64,000 nucleotides of DNA from Collybiopsis luxurians FD-317 M1 (Eukaryota > Basidiomycota > Agaricomycetes > Agaricales > Omphalotaceae): contig KN834790.1 of assembly GCA_000827265.1 (NCBI GenBank), positions 167,513-231,512 on the forward strand, written 5' to 3'. The notes below the pieces were generated by a model that saw only the letters and a program-made list of their open reading frames with translations, searched no databases and was not told the DNA's origin. A program made the position numbers and the translations under genes. The stretch's first letter is position 1. The number at the start of each line of letters is the position of its first letter. Shown piece by piece: positions 45,764 through 57,151 of the stretch.

Positions 45764-46299
45764 GTATCTCCTTCAAGGATATTTTGATCTGCATTGCAAT
45801 TGCTGAAGAGGAAGGGGGAGTGTTACTTAGTCAAGATTGGGATCAATAGCCAGATACCAGATACAAAGAGTCCATGAAAGGAACAACTAGAAATGACTGT
45901 AAGGGATTGCCTTCTTCCATGGCAGTGACTGTCAGACTGATAGATAGATTTATGCTAACCGACTTGATGTTGGGATGCTCTTCTTGATATGATTGAATAC
46001 TGCACTATTTCAAATGGAATTACAGTCATATATATGGGGGTCTCTGAGCATTTTAGGCAATAAAATGCTCAATGTTGAGGTGGGATGGATTGCTGCTGCT
46101 TGCTATTCTTTGGAAATGTGAATACCTTTCATGTGATAGATCAAGTATTAGGCTATTTTTGGTTAATTTGAGGACTGGCTCCCAGCAAAGATGCCATTTT
46201 GCATCAGAAACTGAGAGTCTGTCTGACATCCAGACTAGCGCTTATGATGAACTGAACTAAATTTGAATGCATCATGCATTGGCAGTGGCAGCCTCAAAC

Positions 46300-47010
46300 A
46301 TATAATCTGAACCTGACCATGTGTCATGCATCATAGTGGATAAACTGGCATTTGAAATAGTACAGTAATAGCAATGTGCTACTATGGAACCCAAGACCTG
46401 TCTTCAAACGGCATAAAGAGATACTTAGTACCGTAGATGTCTATTGAGCTCTAGTGACTTAGTGCGAGTATGCCCTTATCTGGAGCTAGCCCACATCTGG
46501 AAAATGCAGATACTTTTGAAATCCCACTCTCAAGCCCCTACACATTCTTTAGTTACAGCAGTTGCTGTCACCTGCCTACCTGGTGACTACAAAAGAAACT
46601 TTATTACCAGATGTCGGACATTATCTGACAACATTTCCGAACATACTTTATCTATTTAATGGCCTAGTACTGTCTATTTAAGTCTGGCTACTGTTGGGCC
46701 ACCGAATAAAAAACCTTACACTTGATTGGTTGAAAATAACAAATGAAATAACATCATGACATCAGTTTATCTACTTTTTCATCTACTTCCTCTCTTCACA
46801 AATATTCATCTAGCCCTACTCCCACCACTGTACCATGTCCTCATCTTCCAAATTAGTGATCTGATGGTTCTGGCCAGTACCAGGCTCCTTGCTCCTATAC
46901 CTCTGCTTGCATTTGCAACTCCATCTGGCACCTGTGTTGTTATTGAGACATTCAACATTATCCGGAAGAGGCAAGAGATGCTCACTTATTGGTATACAAG
47001 GATATCAAGT
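46300..47010 (+). mobile_element. Possible LTR-retrotransposon remnant (LTR-like sequence)
   Basis: A TATA-like TATTTAAG at about 46676, then AATAAAAAACC about 30 bp on, in the arrangement of an LTR promoter and polyadenylation signal. Near 46919 lies AACTCCATCTGGCACCTGTG, whose close relative AACTCCGTCTGGCGCCTGTG occurs at about 59083; TGGCGCC-like sequences are common tRNA primer-binding sites. No gag or pol is readable, so this is at best a fragment. Confidence 0.35.
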
Positions 47011-47459
47011 ACCTCCTCATATTTTGCCATATGAATATTGACTGAACTCTCCCTGAGCTTTTCATTCCAGTTTGCCTCAATGACTCTTCCAAGAGCTAAG
47101 TACTGCACTTGAAAATAGTGCACACTCCTGTTACTAGCTATCTCTTGCATGTAAGGTGTCCAATAACAAGCAGCGGGCCATTAGTGGAGCCTATCTACCC
47201 AGCTCACTTGAGCATACTCACCAAATACCGACTCTCAAGATGTTAATAATTGAATTTGCATTTTAAGTCAATGACTTATGATCAGCCTAAGCTACATACA
47301 CACAAATTGATAAAAGTTGTAAGAGTCTCCGGAAATTTAAATGTACAAGTATTTATATGTTGAAATGAACCAGTATACACTGCATTGAAATAGTCATACA
47401 GCCTACATGATAGCCTTGCTTGCAACATACTACATATATGTAGTACCAAGATGATAAGC

Positions 47460-49412
47460 CTACATCTGGGTTTTGAGAATGGTGGCAAGCTCAACATGAC
47501 CATTCAACTGTGCAAGAAGTAATGGAGTCTTATTGGCATTTGTGAGAGAATCAACAGCTGCCTGGAGGTCTAATAGAAGGCGAGCAACCTCAACATGGCC
47601 ATGATGTGCTGCAAAGTGCAGTGGAGTCCAATGGTCCTTTTGCTGAGCATTAACAGCTGCCTGATTGTTAAGGAGAAGATGGACAACCTCAACATGGCCA
47701 TTCTGTGCTGCAAGATGTAGTGGGGTGCAATTGTCCTTTTGCTGAGCATTAACAGCTGCCTTATAGTCCAGCAGATGGTGGACTACTTTAACATGACCAT
47801 TCTGTGCCGCATAATGAAGTGGAGTCCAATTGTCCTTTTGCTGAGCATCCACAGCTGCCTTGTAGTCCAGGATAAGATGGACAACCTTAGCATGGCCATT
47901 TTGGGCTGCAAGATGCAGTGGGGTCCAATTGTCACTCCCATAAGCACTTACATTTGCCTTGCAGTTTAAAAGAAGGCGGACAATCTCAAGATGGCCATTC
48001 TGTGCTGCATGATGTAGTGGGGTCCAACCATCCTTCTGCTTACCATCAACAGCTGCCTGACTGTTCAGGAGAAGATGGACAACCTCAACATGGCCATTCT
48101 GTGCTGCATGATCCAGTGGGGTCCAACCATCTTTTTGCTGACCATCAACAGCTGCCTGACTGTTCAGGAGAAGGCGGACAACCTTAATATGGCCATTCTG
48201 GGCTGCATGATGCAGTGGAGTCCAGTTGTCATTTTGTTCACCATCAACAACTGCATTGTAGGCCAGAAGAAGGTGGACAACCTCAACATGGCCATTTTGT
48301 GCTGCATAATGAAGTGGGCTCCATCCATCTTTCTGGCAACTATCAACAGCTGCATGACTGTCCAGAAGAAGGCGCACAACCTCAAGATGGCCATTCTGTG
48401 CTGCATGATGCAATGGGGTCCAATTATCCTTTGTCTGAGCATCAACAACTGCCTTGGAGTCTAGAAGAAGGCAGACAATCTCAATATGGCCATTCTGTGC
48501 TGCATAATGCAGTGGAGTCCAATTGTCCTTTTGCTGACTATCAACTACTGCATTATTCAGAAGAAGGCGGACAACCTTGACATGGCTATTCTGCACTGCA
48601 AGATGAAGTGGGGTCCAATTGTCACCTCCATGGGCATTTACAGCTGCATTGCGGTCCAGAAGAAGGTGGACAACTGCAACATGGCCATTCTGTGCTGCTA
48701 AATGTAGTGGGGTCCAATTATTCTTTTGCTGACCATCAACTGCTGCCTTATGGCCTAGAAGAAGGTGAACAACATCAGCATGGCCATTCTGCGCTGCTAA
48801 ATGCAGTGGGGTCCAACTATTCTTTTCCTGACCATCGACGGCTGCCTGGTTGTTCAGAAGAAGATGGACAACTTCAACATGGCCATTCTGTGCAGCATAA
48901 TGCAGTGGGGTCCAATTGTCCTTTTGCTGACCATCAACTGCTGCTTGACTGTTCAAAAGAAGGCGGACAATCTCAACATGACCATTCTGTGCTGCATGAT
49001 GCAGAGGGGTCCAATTGTCCTTCTGTTGACCACTGACAACTGCCTGGCTGTTCAGAAGAAGGTGGACAACTTCAGCATGGCCATTCTGTGCTGCATAATG
49101 CAGAGGGGTCCAATTGTCCTTTGACTGACCATCAACAGCTGCCTGATTGTCCAGAAGAAGGTGGACAATCTCAACATGGCCTTTTTGTGCTGCCAAATGC
49201 AGTGGGGTCCAATTGTCCTTTTGCTGAGCATTGACATCTGCATTACAGTCCAGAAGAAGGCGGACAATCTTAACATGGCAATTCTGTGCTGAGAAGTGAA
49301 GTGGGGTCCAATTGTCACTCCCATGAGCATTTACAGCTGCCTTATTATTTAAAAGATAGTGGGCAGTCTCAGTGTGACCACTTTCTGCAGCAGCACAGAG
49401 AGCAGTGCCAGC
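47460..49412 (-). repeat. Array of 20 near-identical 99-bp ankyrin-coding repeats
   Basis: The unit encodes 33 residues around NWTPLHxAAQNGHVEVVxLL followed by a variable LxxxAAVDxQQKD. Eighteen full units are flanked by a degenerate first (GTALCAAAESGHTE) and last (NKTPLLLAQLNGHVEL) unit; one repeat is a residue short. Differences between units concentrate at a few positions: the residue after PLH (L, Y, H or F), the position before LLL (H, R or C), and the loop before the next unit. That is the binding face of an ankyrin stack. The opposite strand shows matching periodic ORFs, which are shadows. Confidence 0.95.
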
Positions 49413-52050
49413 AGGACCACCTGCACTATCAATAATTTTAGGGAATGCTGTCAGCCACTTTTGTACAAATGCTGTTTCTCCTAGAACAGTAGCACAGTAG
49501 AGTGCTCGAGCATTGTCATCATAGCTCTTGCCATGGACTTTCATCCTACGCCACTCAGTGTATTTTACAGACTCTGGATGTAAGAGCTCCTTCAATGATT
49601 TTTCCAAGCCTGTAATTGCAAGGCCATGAGAGTCCATTATATGATCTAACCAGTGATCAGCTGCATAAGACCCTAAAGGTTGGGCCAAAACATCCGAATG
49701 ATACATGAGGTTATTAATACACAGTTTGGCAAGGGTTGTATGGGCCCTATTTGATTTAAGCTGATAGCCCTTTTCTGCTTCATCAGAACCCAAGTACTCC
49801 ATTATTGACAAATGTGCAAATTGCACAATCTTCTGTGAATACTGCTCTTGGGAATCAACAATCTGAATTAAACTAGAGCAAGTCTTCAGAAGTCTATCTT
49901 CTGCATCCTGATCATCATAAGCACGATTCTCTGGCTTGAAGACAAAGTCTCCATTAGACTGAAATTTTAAGGTAAAGACTTCTGCCAACTCCTGTGGTGA
50001 AAGGTTTCGCTTTGCATATGCTAAGCACTCAAAAATATGCAATGCATAATGTCTGTTGATGTCAGGAATTCGCTGCAGTATATGCACATATGTGCCATTG
50101 AGAGATGTAGGGATAGTATCCAGCACATCCGTGACATCACCTGGTTGACAATCATATAAGATTTGTAGTTGTTGGCCAGCCAAGAGAAACCTTCCAAGAT
50201 TTGAAAATCAAATTCAAGAGAGTGAAATTTACTTACATTCCATCAGCTTTAGATACCAATAATTTTTGAGCCATTTCCTTCAAGGATGTGGGCCACTTCA
50301 TTTTTAATATATTTTCTCTGACATAGGCATGTATATCATGGGTGTGGCCTTCTGAGCTATCCAAATTGAGCTCAAGAACCTGTTCCAAAAGATCAGATTT
50401 AAGAAGGGAGTAATACAAGAAGTTTTTCTTGATGTCTTGCTCTAGTCTACTTGTGACAAGCAGGTGAACCCTCTCATTTTTGGATCCAATCAGTTTCTGA
50501 AACAATGGAAATAGGTCTTTCTCCCTTGTAGCTTTTGGACATTCATCAAGGGCATCACAGACTATGTAAATATTAGGCAAGGCTTGCAACATGCCATTGA
50601 GACACTTCAAAAGCAAGTTATCATTGGGATGTTCAGGGTAAGTGTGATTGTGGCCTTGATAAAGCTGAGTCAAGTGGTAGTTGCAAACTGAAGAACGAGA
50701 TGCCAGTTGAAAAATCAGAGAGGACATAAGTCCATACACTGTTTGCTTTCTTGAGTCCTGGAAGTCAAAATAGAAAAAAGCCAATCCTGGCTCTTCTCTC
50801 AATGATTCAATAACTGATGAGCTGAACAGAATTCTGGGTCACTTGTTGTACTTGACAAACAGCAGGACTGCATACCATAAGACACTTTTTCCACTACCAG
50901 CTGGAAGAAAATTCATGAGAAAATTATGCATTTACAAAGAAAAGAGTGTACGTTTTCCATGGATCCAGAGGATACTGTTTGTTGCATGCTTCCACTGATA
51001 AAACTTGGAATTTGGGTCAAAAAGCCATGTGCCAGTACCTTTTTGCCGTGCCTTGTAAATAGTATCATGGTCTTGAAAAACATTGGGTGGTGATAACCAT
51101 TTTCTGCTTTGTTCATCCACTTGAAGTGTATCACAAGTTCAAAATTGGGCAGGAAGGAAAAAACAGAGACTCACTCTGCATTGTGCCAATATGGTTGACC
51201 TTTTCATGTGTTTCTGCAATCCGCATGAATGCCTCTCTGTTTGAGAGCTTATCTAGTTTTTGGAGTGCTTCTTGAATCTCTTTGTTTCCAGATAGAGACT
51301 TCCCATAATCCTCTGATGGCAATGTATTCTGGCTCCATATGTGACCACAGAATCAATCAATACTTACTAGAGCGTTGCCAAAACACATGCCGTCTTTTCT
51401 TGATACCTTGATATTGTGTCAGGAAACCAACAACTTTGAGAACTTGAACAAGCATCTGGATGAATATCTCCCTTAATGCAGGGCTAGGCATGGAATTTGA
51501 TGCAAGAAGCAACTCGATACGAGTGAGAGCATCCTGTAGCTTCTCTGACAGATCTTCAAGTGCATCATACACTTCGGTCACACCCTTGGCTGCCTGAACA
51601 ATGCAACATGAGAAGCTATTAAACAGCTCTAGGGACTGAATTGGAGTAGACATACTGCAAGTAAGACTCCAATCCCAATAAAAATTGCCTTCCCTCCAGG
51701 AACATACTGATGTACAATCAAATATAGTTTTATCTATCTGGAAAGTCACATACCGCTGCAGCAGCCTCCGACGCTGTATCATCGAACAACTCAATGAGGC
51801 GTACAAATGGCTTGAGCACATTCCGTATATTCTTTCCTTTCTTCCGAAAAGCTTCCAGACCCTTTGATTGGATTTCAAGAATATAGACCACATCGTCAAC
51901 GGAGTGGCAAGCAGAAAATTGGGCTATCTGATCTTCATGGAAATCATGGCCAGTCTGCTCCTTGTAATCCATAAGCGCTTTTGCCCATAGGTTTTCAAAG
52001 CTGCTTGTAACAGGTGGAGTAGATGCAACAGTTGTGCGTGGTATAGACAT
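47460..52050 (-). CDS. NLR receptor: Goodbye domain, NACHT, winged helix and 20 ankyrin repeats
   Basis: Eight exons on the minus strand (52050-51754, 51706-51656, 51593-51368, 51312-51175, 51119-50952, 50900-50876, 50821-50237, 50190-47460) total 4,221 nt, 1,406 residues, with no internal stop. Residues about 18-135 form a fungal STAND N-terminal Goodbye domain (LWAKALMDYKEQTGHDF, YVPGGKAIFIGIGVLLA, AAKGVTEVYDALEDL). A linker leads to IHGKPGSGKSVLC (Walker A), YIVCDALDECP (Walker B, about residue 390) and LLVTSRLEQDI (sensor) of a NACHT NTPase, then a winged-helix region (LNGTYVHILQRIPDINR, LSPQELAEVF, QFAHLSIMEYLGS). Ankyrin repeats fill residues 757-1406. Such cytosolic NLRs oligomerise on ligand binding; in fungi they act in non-self recognition and programmed cell death. 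The ligand and output partner are unknown. The exon carrying Walker A is only 25 nt. Confidence 0.94.
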
Positions 52051-52310
52051 TGCAGAGCTCGCGAGTGTAACAGGTGTACTCTGACGTTCAGTCGTGATGG
52101 TGGTTACAGTTGAAATAGCCTTGGAGTAGTTCCGGTTTAAATACCGGCCGTCTGAATTGGCATCGATTACAACATGAGGCTGAGGTAAGAGTTATGTCTG
52201 ATGACCAAGTCTGCAGGTTTTCGGGTTTGTCCCCTTTCTAAATTTCAATTTTCGAGGAGATCTCATATCCTTTTCTCCCTTGGACTAATTCGATCGGCAT
52301 CTTTTCCAAG
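52051..52310 (-). promoter_or_regulatory. Probable upstream region of the NLR gene
   Basis: The 260 bp before the NLR start codon contain no gene. CpG content rises sharply here, so the promoter side of the NLR lies at the edge of the CpG-poor block. No operator motif could be identified with confidence. Confidence 0.35.
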
Positions 52311-52360
52311 TTTTTTTTTTTGTTTTTTTTTTTTTTGTTTTTTTTTTTTTGTTTTTTTTG
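52311..52360. repeat. Long T-tract with regular single-G interruptions
   Basis: Runs of 8 to 14 T separated by single G fill about 50 bp, on the flank of the NLR gene. Such tracts are unstable in replication and may be a nucleosome-free spacer. Confidence 0.85.
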
Positions 52361-53276
52361 ACATTGTCATCGTTGGCGATAAACAACTCTTTGTTCAGTC
52401 ACCTGACCTTTCCGCCGGACCGCACGATGATTTCGCAGCTCTATCCATTTCTCTCAATTATCTACTCGCCTTCCTCGTTTTCTGCAGTTGGGCCATTGCC
52501 ATTTGGTCACCATGGTGCTCATTTAGGCTCGATTCTTCATCCTTTGCCCATCTATACAAGGCGGACGATGGCAGTTGTGCGTTGTCAAACCATTTGATCT
52601 GTGGAAATCGTTATATCCAGGCATTGAATTTCAAGTGACGAGAGCTGCCTCACCCCATGCAATTTTGCTTTTGAGACTCACTGGATCATGCCCTTTACCG
52701 GAATTTTCACGACATCTTGCCAGCGTTCCATTTTAGGCGGGGTGCGTAGAAGGCTCGAGATGCCCAAGACGGATGTAAATGTCCTGGCTGTGAGGGAAGG
52801 TTACATGTATGTTGTTGGGTCTGATTCTGCTTGAGTTTTCGCTGAAAATTGTTCTAGTTGCTTCTGTGGTTCAACTAATTTCCGACCCAATACTCATTCA
52901 TACAAAAATGCCCGTCTTGCTCCCGTCAATGTCCGGAATTGTCTTTTTCAATTTCAAGTCCCCCGTGCAAAACCATCATGGAGAATCTTCAATTGCATAC
53001 GACAGCCACCGGTCTCCGTTCTCTGTGGCAGAGATGATCCTATGTCTTGTGCCTAGATTTGCTTCAAGATGCTAAGCTACACGTCTACCACCAAGCTCGA
53101 TTCTTGAATTCCGTACGACTCGAACTTCCCATATCCTTTTTGTCAAGGTCTTCGTTTGGCATACATACCGACTCTCGACTCCTTCCTCTGGATCCACCGC
53201 TACGCCAATGACCACGAAACGGCGACGGATCAAGCGGATACAGTAGCAGAAACCGCCAACATTCCACGGGTTGGTG
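52361..53276. other. Intergenic stretch, no gene seen
   Basis: CpG-containing sequence with overlapping ORFs on both strands at 52201-52638 and 53072-53443. None has a recognisable domain or clear splice partners. Confidence 0.4.
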
Positions 53277-53702
53277 CTAATAGGAGGGTCCCATTCCTTC
53301 TGACAGCCGCACGAATGCTTCTGAATGAGCACTGCCGGAATTGGGGGGATGATAGGCGCCGCCGGGATGAATACCGTGTCCGCGCCTACACTGGGTGTAC
53401 ACCCCAGTCACATGCGTCCTCTCCACGCCTGCTCCAAACTTGACCATGTTCGGCCCTCTTTTCACCTTCTTCTCTTTTTCCTTCGAATCTTTCGATTCCT
53501 TCGCCTTTTGATATTCGACCTTCAAGTCTACACCATCCCGTACGAGTTCTGGCCCTATCACGGGGTGATTCATAAACTCTGCTGGATTAGTGTGGTAGGT
53601 GATGTCCCGCGTCGGTGTATGTCGTTCTATGTAGTACCTCGTCGTCGCCGAAAAGGAGAAATGTGGGTCAGGTACCGGTGGGTAAGACGGTAGTGGTCCC
53701 AT
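53277..53702 (-). CDS. Hypothetical protein (141 codons)
   Basis: The frame starts MGPLPSYPPVPDPHF and continues with hydrophilic, ordered-looking sequence (RDITYHTNPAEFMNHPVIG), a Lys/Glu-rich stretch (KAKESKDSKEKEKKVKRG) and VKFGAGVERTHVTGVYTQC. Composition and codon use look like a real gene; the family is not recognised. A further exon downstream at 53270-53070 is possible. The opposing plus-strand frames are weaker. Confidence 0.45.
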   Translation of the reverse strand: MGPLPSYPPVPDPHFSFSATTRYYIERHTPTRDITYHTNPAEFMNHPVIGPELVRDGVDLKVEYQKAKESKDSKEKEKKVKRGPNMVKFGAGVERTHVTGVYTQCRRGHGIHPGGAYHPPNSGSAHSEAFVRLSEGMGPSY

Positions 53703-55946
53703 AAAGGAAATTGCCGGTCTCGTACTACCACGTCATAACCTGGTGGACTACTTTAGCGAGAGCAGAGAAGTTAACAAGCCCAGATACTGTTTAATGTCAC
53801 TAGTCTAGGTAGCAGGAAGGTAATGCATTGAAAATTGTTCAGGTCCTCACAGTATTTCCCACAATCCAACCTCCCTATATCAACCACTTCGTGAATGTAT
53901 TTTGCCGCCTTCGGAACAGCTGATCACTGGAAGATACATTATTTTTTTTTTAGAAGATTGGCCAACGTTGTTACTCAGGTACTGGGCCAAACACGGATGC
54001 ACAAAATCTCTCCCGCAGACGAATGAGTGGGGGCGTACCTATGCGCTGAAGTACCTAAAACATGTTCAGCCGTTCTAAATGAAGCACCGCAGAAATGGCA
54101 AAAACATGAACAAGTCGGCCGCGGGGGGGGGGGCGTTGTTAAACAGTGGTTTGCAAGGGGGAAGCTCGGAAGCTCGATGGAGAGCTGCACAGGAGGCGGG
54201 TGTACTGGACCCATGGAAGAAACGAACGAAGATTGACCTCGGCTATTTGGAAACCTGTTCCTGTTCATAGTTGTTGCTGTCTCGCTCATGGACTATTACG
54301 ATTCCGGAATCCCGAAGTCGAAACACATCGTATTCCTTTGTAAACAAGGCAGTACCACCACAGTCATTCATCACCATGAGGCTCCAGCTCCAGATAAATG
54401 GATTTAGGTAAGGAAGGAAGCTTGTAAGCTCGGCGGACAAGTAGAGGTCAGCTAGCAAGAGATGAACTCATAGTGGGAGGGCAACGGTAACAGCAGTTAC
54501 AGCTTGCTGGCACAGACACTTGGAGAGTGCAGTAGATCATTCACAATACTAATACCACCATCGACATCGAGAAGAAGCGTCTGGAGAGATTCACATTTGC
54601 GACATAAGTAAATTCAAAATCAATTGACTGTAAATATACAAAACCAGTACAACGATTATCATTCCCGTAAGTTTTGCACTCTCGTCCTAAACTTTCAATA
54701 GGGTGGACCATTGGTAAGATTGGTGGGTGCAATTCTAAATTAAAACACAAGTGAAACTGAGTTAAATATGCATGCAACGAGATGGAACACACTAACGGCC
54801 TCATTCTGTGAAGGGGTATCGACATGTTTTCTCGATCTAGGAATCGCAAGGCCATGAAGGTTACGCCGTTGACCTGCAATATGGCAGTGAGTTTACCAGC
54901 TTCTTGTGATGTATAGGGAACAAACAGTGAATGTATTCCCCAAAGGAAGTCGACAGCCAACATATGTCTCATCCACTAAATAATGAGTAGGACGAGCAGC
55001 AGGTCGCTGCTTAAGGCGGTCAACCATAAGGTCCAAACTAACACGCAAGGTGATTTACGCACACGGTTGCGATTTTCGGCCATTGGATTTCGGTACAGGA
55101 AGGAAGACAGAAAGATTGAGGACGTTTAAAATCGACTTCAGGTTCAAAGTTGGCAGTTTTTAAGCCTTATGGTTCCTGTAGGTCCAAAGCCTTACCAAAC
55201 CAGATACTGAGAAAGATGATCGTTCTGCAGCAGTACACCCTAGTACATCCCGCTTATGGAAATAAGAACGTTCGAAAAATGCATCAAGAAGAAAGGATCC
55301 CATCTCGAGCTGATCAGAAGTTGATAACTAGACAACGCTGAGAATTGGAGCCTGGGATCCATATTCCCGAGTCAATGGAAAGGGTTTCCTTGTGGGGCCA
55401 TGGTGCCATTGATCATGAACTGACACGACCTTGGGAAGACGGTCATAGAGCTGTCCGCTTCTGATGAGTCATGAGCACAACCGAAGTATTTCCACAAGGT
55501 AACGATAACTGTTGAGACGACATGGACGTTCTTGGAAAGCTGTGGAGGTGGGCTCTTTCATGGACGCCAATAGAACCAGCAGTAACGTCAAAGTAATAAA
55601 TGTAAAAAATAGGCGCCACAAGGCCGACATCACCGAAATAGACGCAAACTTTGATCACGTTTCAAGTTCAAGTTCTATTCAAAAAAACTGAAATCATATC
55701 CGTTAATAACTAGGACACCAAATCCTGGCTTCCACTCCACGTCTGCCTTCTCTACTACGGGCATTCAGCTACTCTATCTAGACCGATGATTTACCTGTTG
55801 TGGTTCCTCCTTCGTCGGCTTCGCGTCTGTCTTTCAAGATGGACCACAACAACTTTGGCGCCTCGTCTTTTCGTCAAAAGCCAGGTATACTACGAACCCT
55901 ACGAAATTCAATGACTCGACTGAGCTGATTATCGAAGACTATCAGC
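53703..55946. other. Intergenic stretch with unconvincing ORFs
   Basis: Contains a run of ten G near 54121-54133 with several overlapping ORFs on both strands, and a 143-codon minus-strand ORF (54972-54541) with mixed composition and no domain. A possible upstream exon for the kinase-like gene (an ATG at 55839, MDHNNFGASSFRQKP) does not splice in phase to 55947. No RNA gene was seen. Confidence 0.4.
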
Positions 55947-57151
55947 ATGGCCGCGTGGCGCAAAGCTGGATGCGACGAAACTAGCCGAGCAAACAAATGG
56001 CTGTCCTACAGATACTTTTTCGAGTCTCAAGGATATACTCTATGGAAAGTCTACGGAATAACACACAAACCACCTGTTGATGTTCCTCGTGCTCCAGATG
56101 GCTTTAGCTACGAGAACGAGTACAGCGCTAACCATGACCACATGTTTACAAGTGGGGTAAGTTGCCTTTAGATTCGATCAAAGTTGTCGTCGCTCAGTAT
56201 TTAGAACGCCTTTCACTTTCCTGCACGAACTAGGGACTCTCGTGATGTGTTGATTGCTCTCATAAGCGATGGTATCGAGCGTAACAGGTGTCTGGATGTC
56301 TTACGCGAGATAGCCACCGGTAAAAATGCTGGTATTGATAGGAACCATGCGTTACCAATGCTTCATGAGCTTCATTACAATAATATTACCTTTGGAGTAT
56401 TTCCTTTGGTTGGGTCTTGCTTCATCGTCCCATGGTTCCCCAGTATATACCATGTACTCGAGGCAATGAGCCAGATTATGGAGGTGCGCAATACTTAGGG
56501 ATCTATTATTGTTGATAGCACTAAGAATTCAGTTTCTTTAGGGAGTGGCTTTTTTACATGATCATCTTATTGCACACCGTGTACGCTGCTGTTTCGTGTA
56601 ATTATTCGAAAACTCATGTTTACATACAGGATCTGTTCATCAGCAACTTTCTGAGCTCATGTCGTGATGGAATTCGTCCCGTTGAGCACAGGTCGTTTCT
56701 CCGACCTCGTTACTACATCATCGACTTTGAGCTTGCTGTCCGCTTCTCGCCGGATTCGGACCCAGAGAGTCGGACTGTAATTGGACCTCCAGCAGATTGG
56801 AGTATTTATAGACGCGCCACGCCTCCTGAAATGCGATCTGACTATCCTCATTGTCCATTTAAAGCAGATATTTGGCAATTGGGATATTCATTGGGAAAAT
56901 GTGTTCTGGTGAGTATGTCTGCACATCTTTTCCCTGCTCTAATGCCTCCCCTCCTGTTCCAGCATGTCGAAGAAATTCCTGATGTTCACGAGCTAATGCA
57001 TGCCATGTCGGCTGATAATCCTGAATTGCGACCGTCCGCCCGGGAAGCGGTGAATCGATTGAATGAGTTGCGTAATAATGTTCCATCTGACATTCTCCAG
57101 CTTCCACTGGAGGAGCCTTGGCTGGATGCTGAGGAATCTTTCGAACTTTGA
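55947..57151 (+). CDS. Protein kinase-like protein, likely pseudokinase
   Basis: Five exons (55947-56156, 56205-56483, 56542-56580, 56630-56908, 56963-57151) total 996 nt, 331 residues. The fold is recognisable from FLHDHLIAHRDLFISNFL: the catalytic HRD and the downstream Asn are present, with an intron splitting HR from D. Next come YYIIDFELAVRF where DFG is expected, PPEMRSDYPHCPFKADIWQL in the APE-to-helix-F position, and the C-lobe end ELRPSAREAVNRL. In the N-lobe DVLIALISDG replaces the usual V-I-K pattern, so the ATP-binding lysine appears to be Ala. With DFG changed to DFE, ordinary catalysis is doubtful. Related kinase-like genes are numerous in Agaricomycetes; no substrate is known. 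The start is the first in-frame Met before KWLSYRYFFESQGYTLW. Confidence 0.85.

Noticed and set aside
47739..49124. Series of plus-strand ORFs opposite the ankyrin region
   Set aside because: They have the 99-bp period of the ankyrin-coding strand and low-complexity translations; they are shadows of the NLR gene.
53072..53443. Overlapping ORFs on both strands near 53.1-53.4 kb
   Set aside because: Neither strand has a domain or consistent intron signals; the minus-strand ORF 53702-53277 is more plausible, so these were not annotated separately.
55839..55886. Possible first exon of the kinase-like gene (MDHNNFGASSFRQKP)
   Set aside because: A donor follows it, but no acceptor before 55947 gives the right phase, so the start at 55947 was kept.
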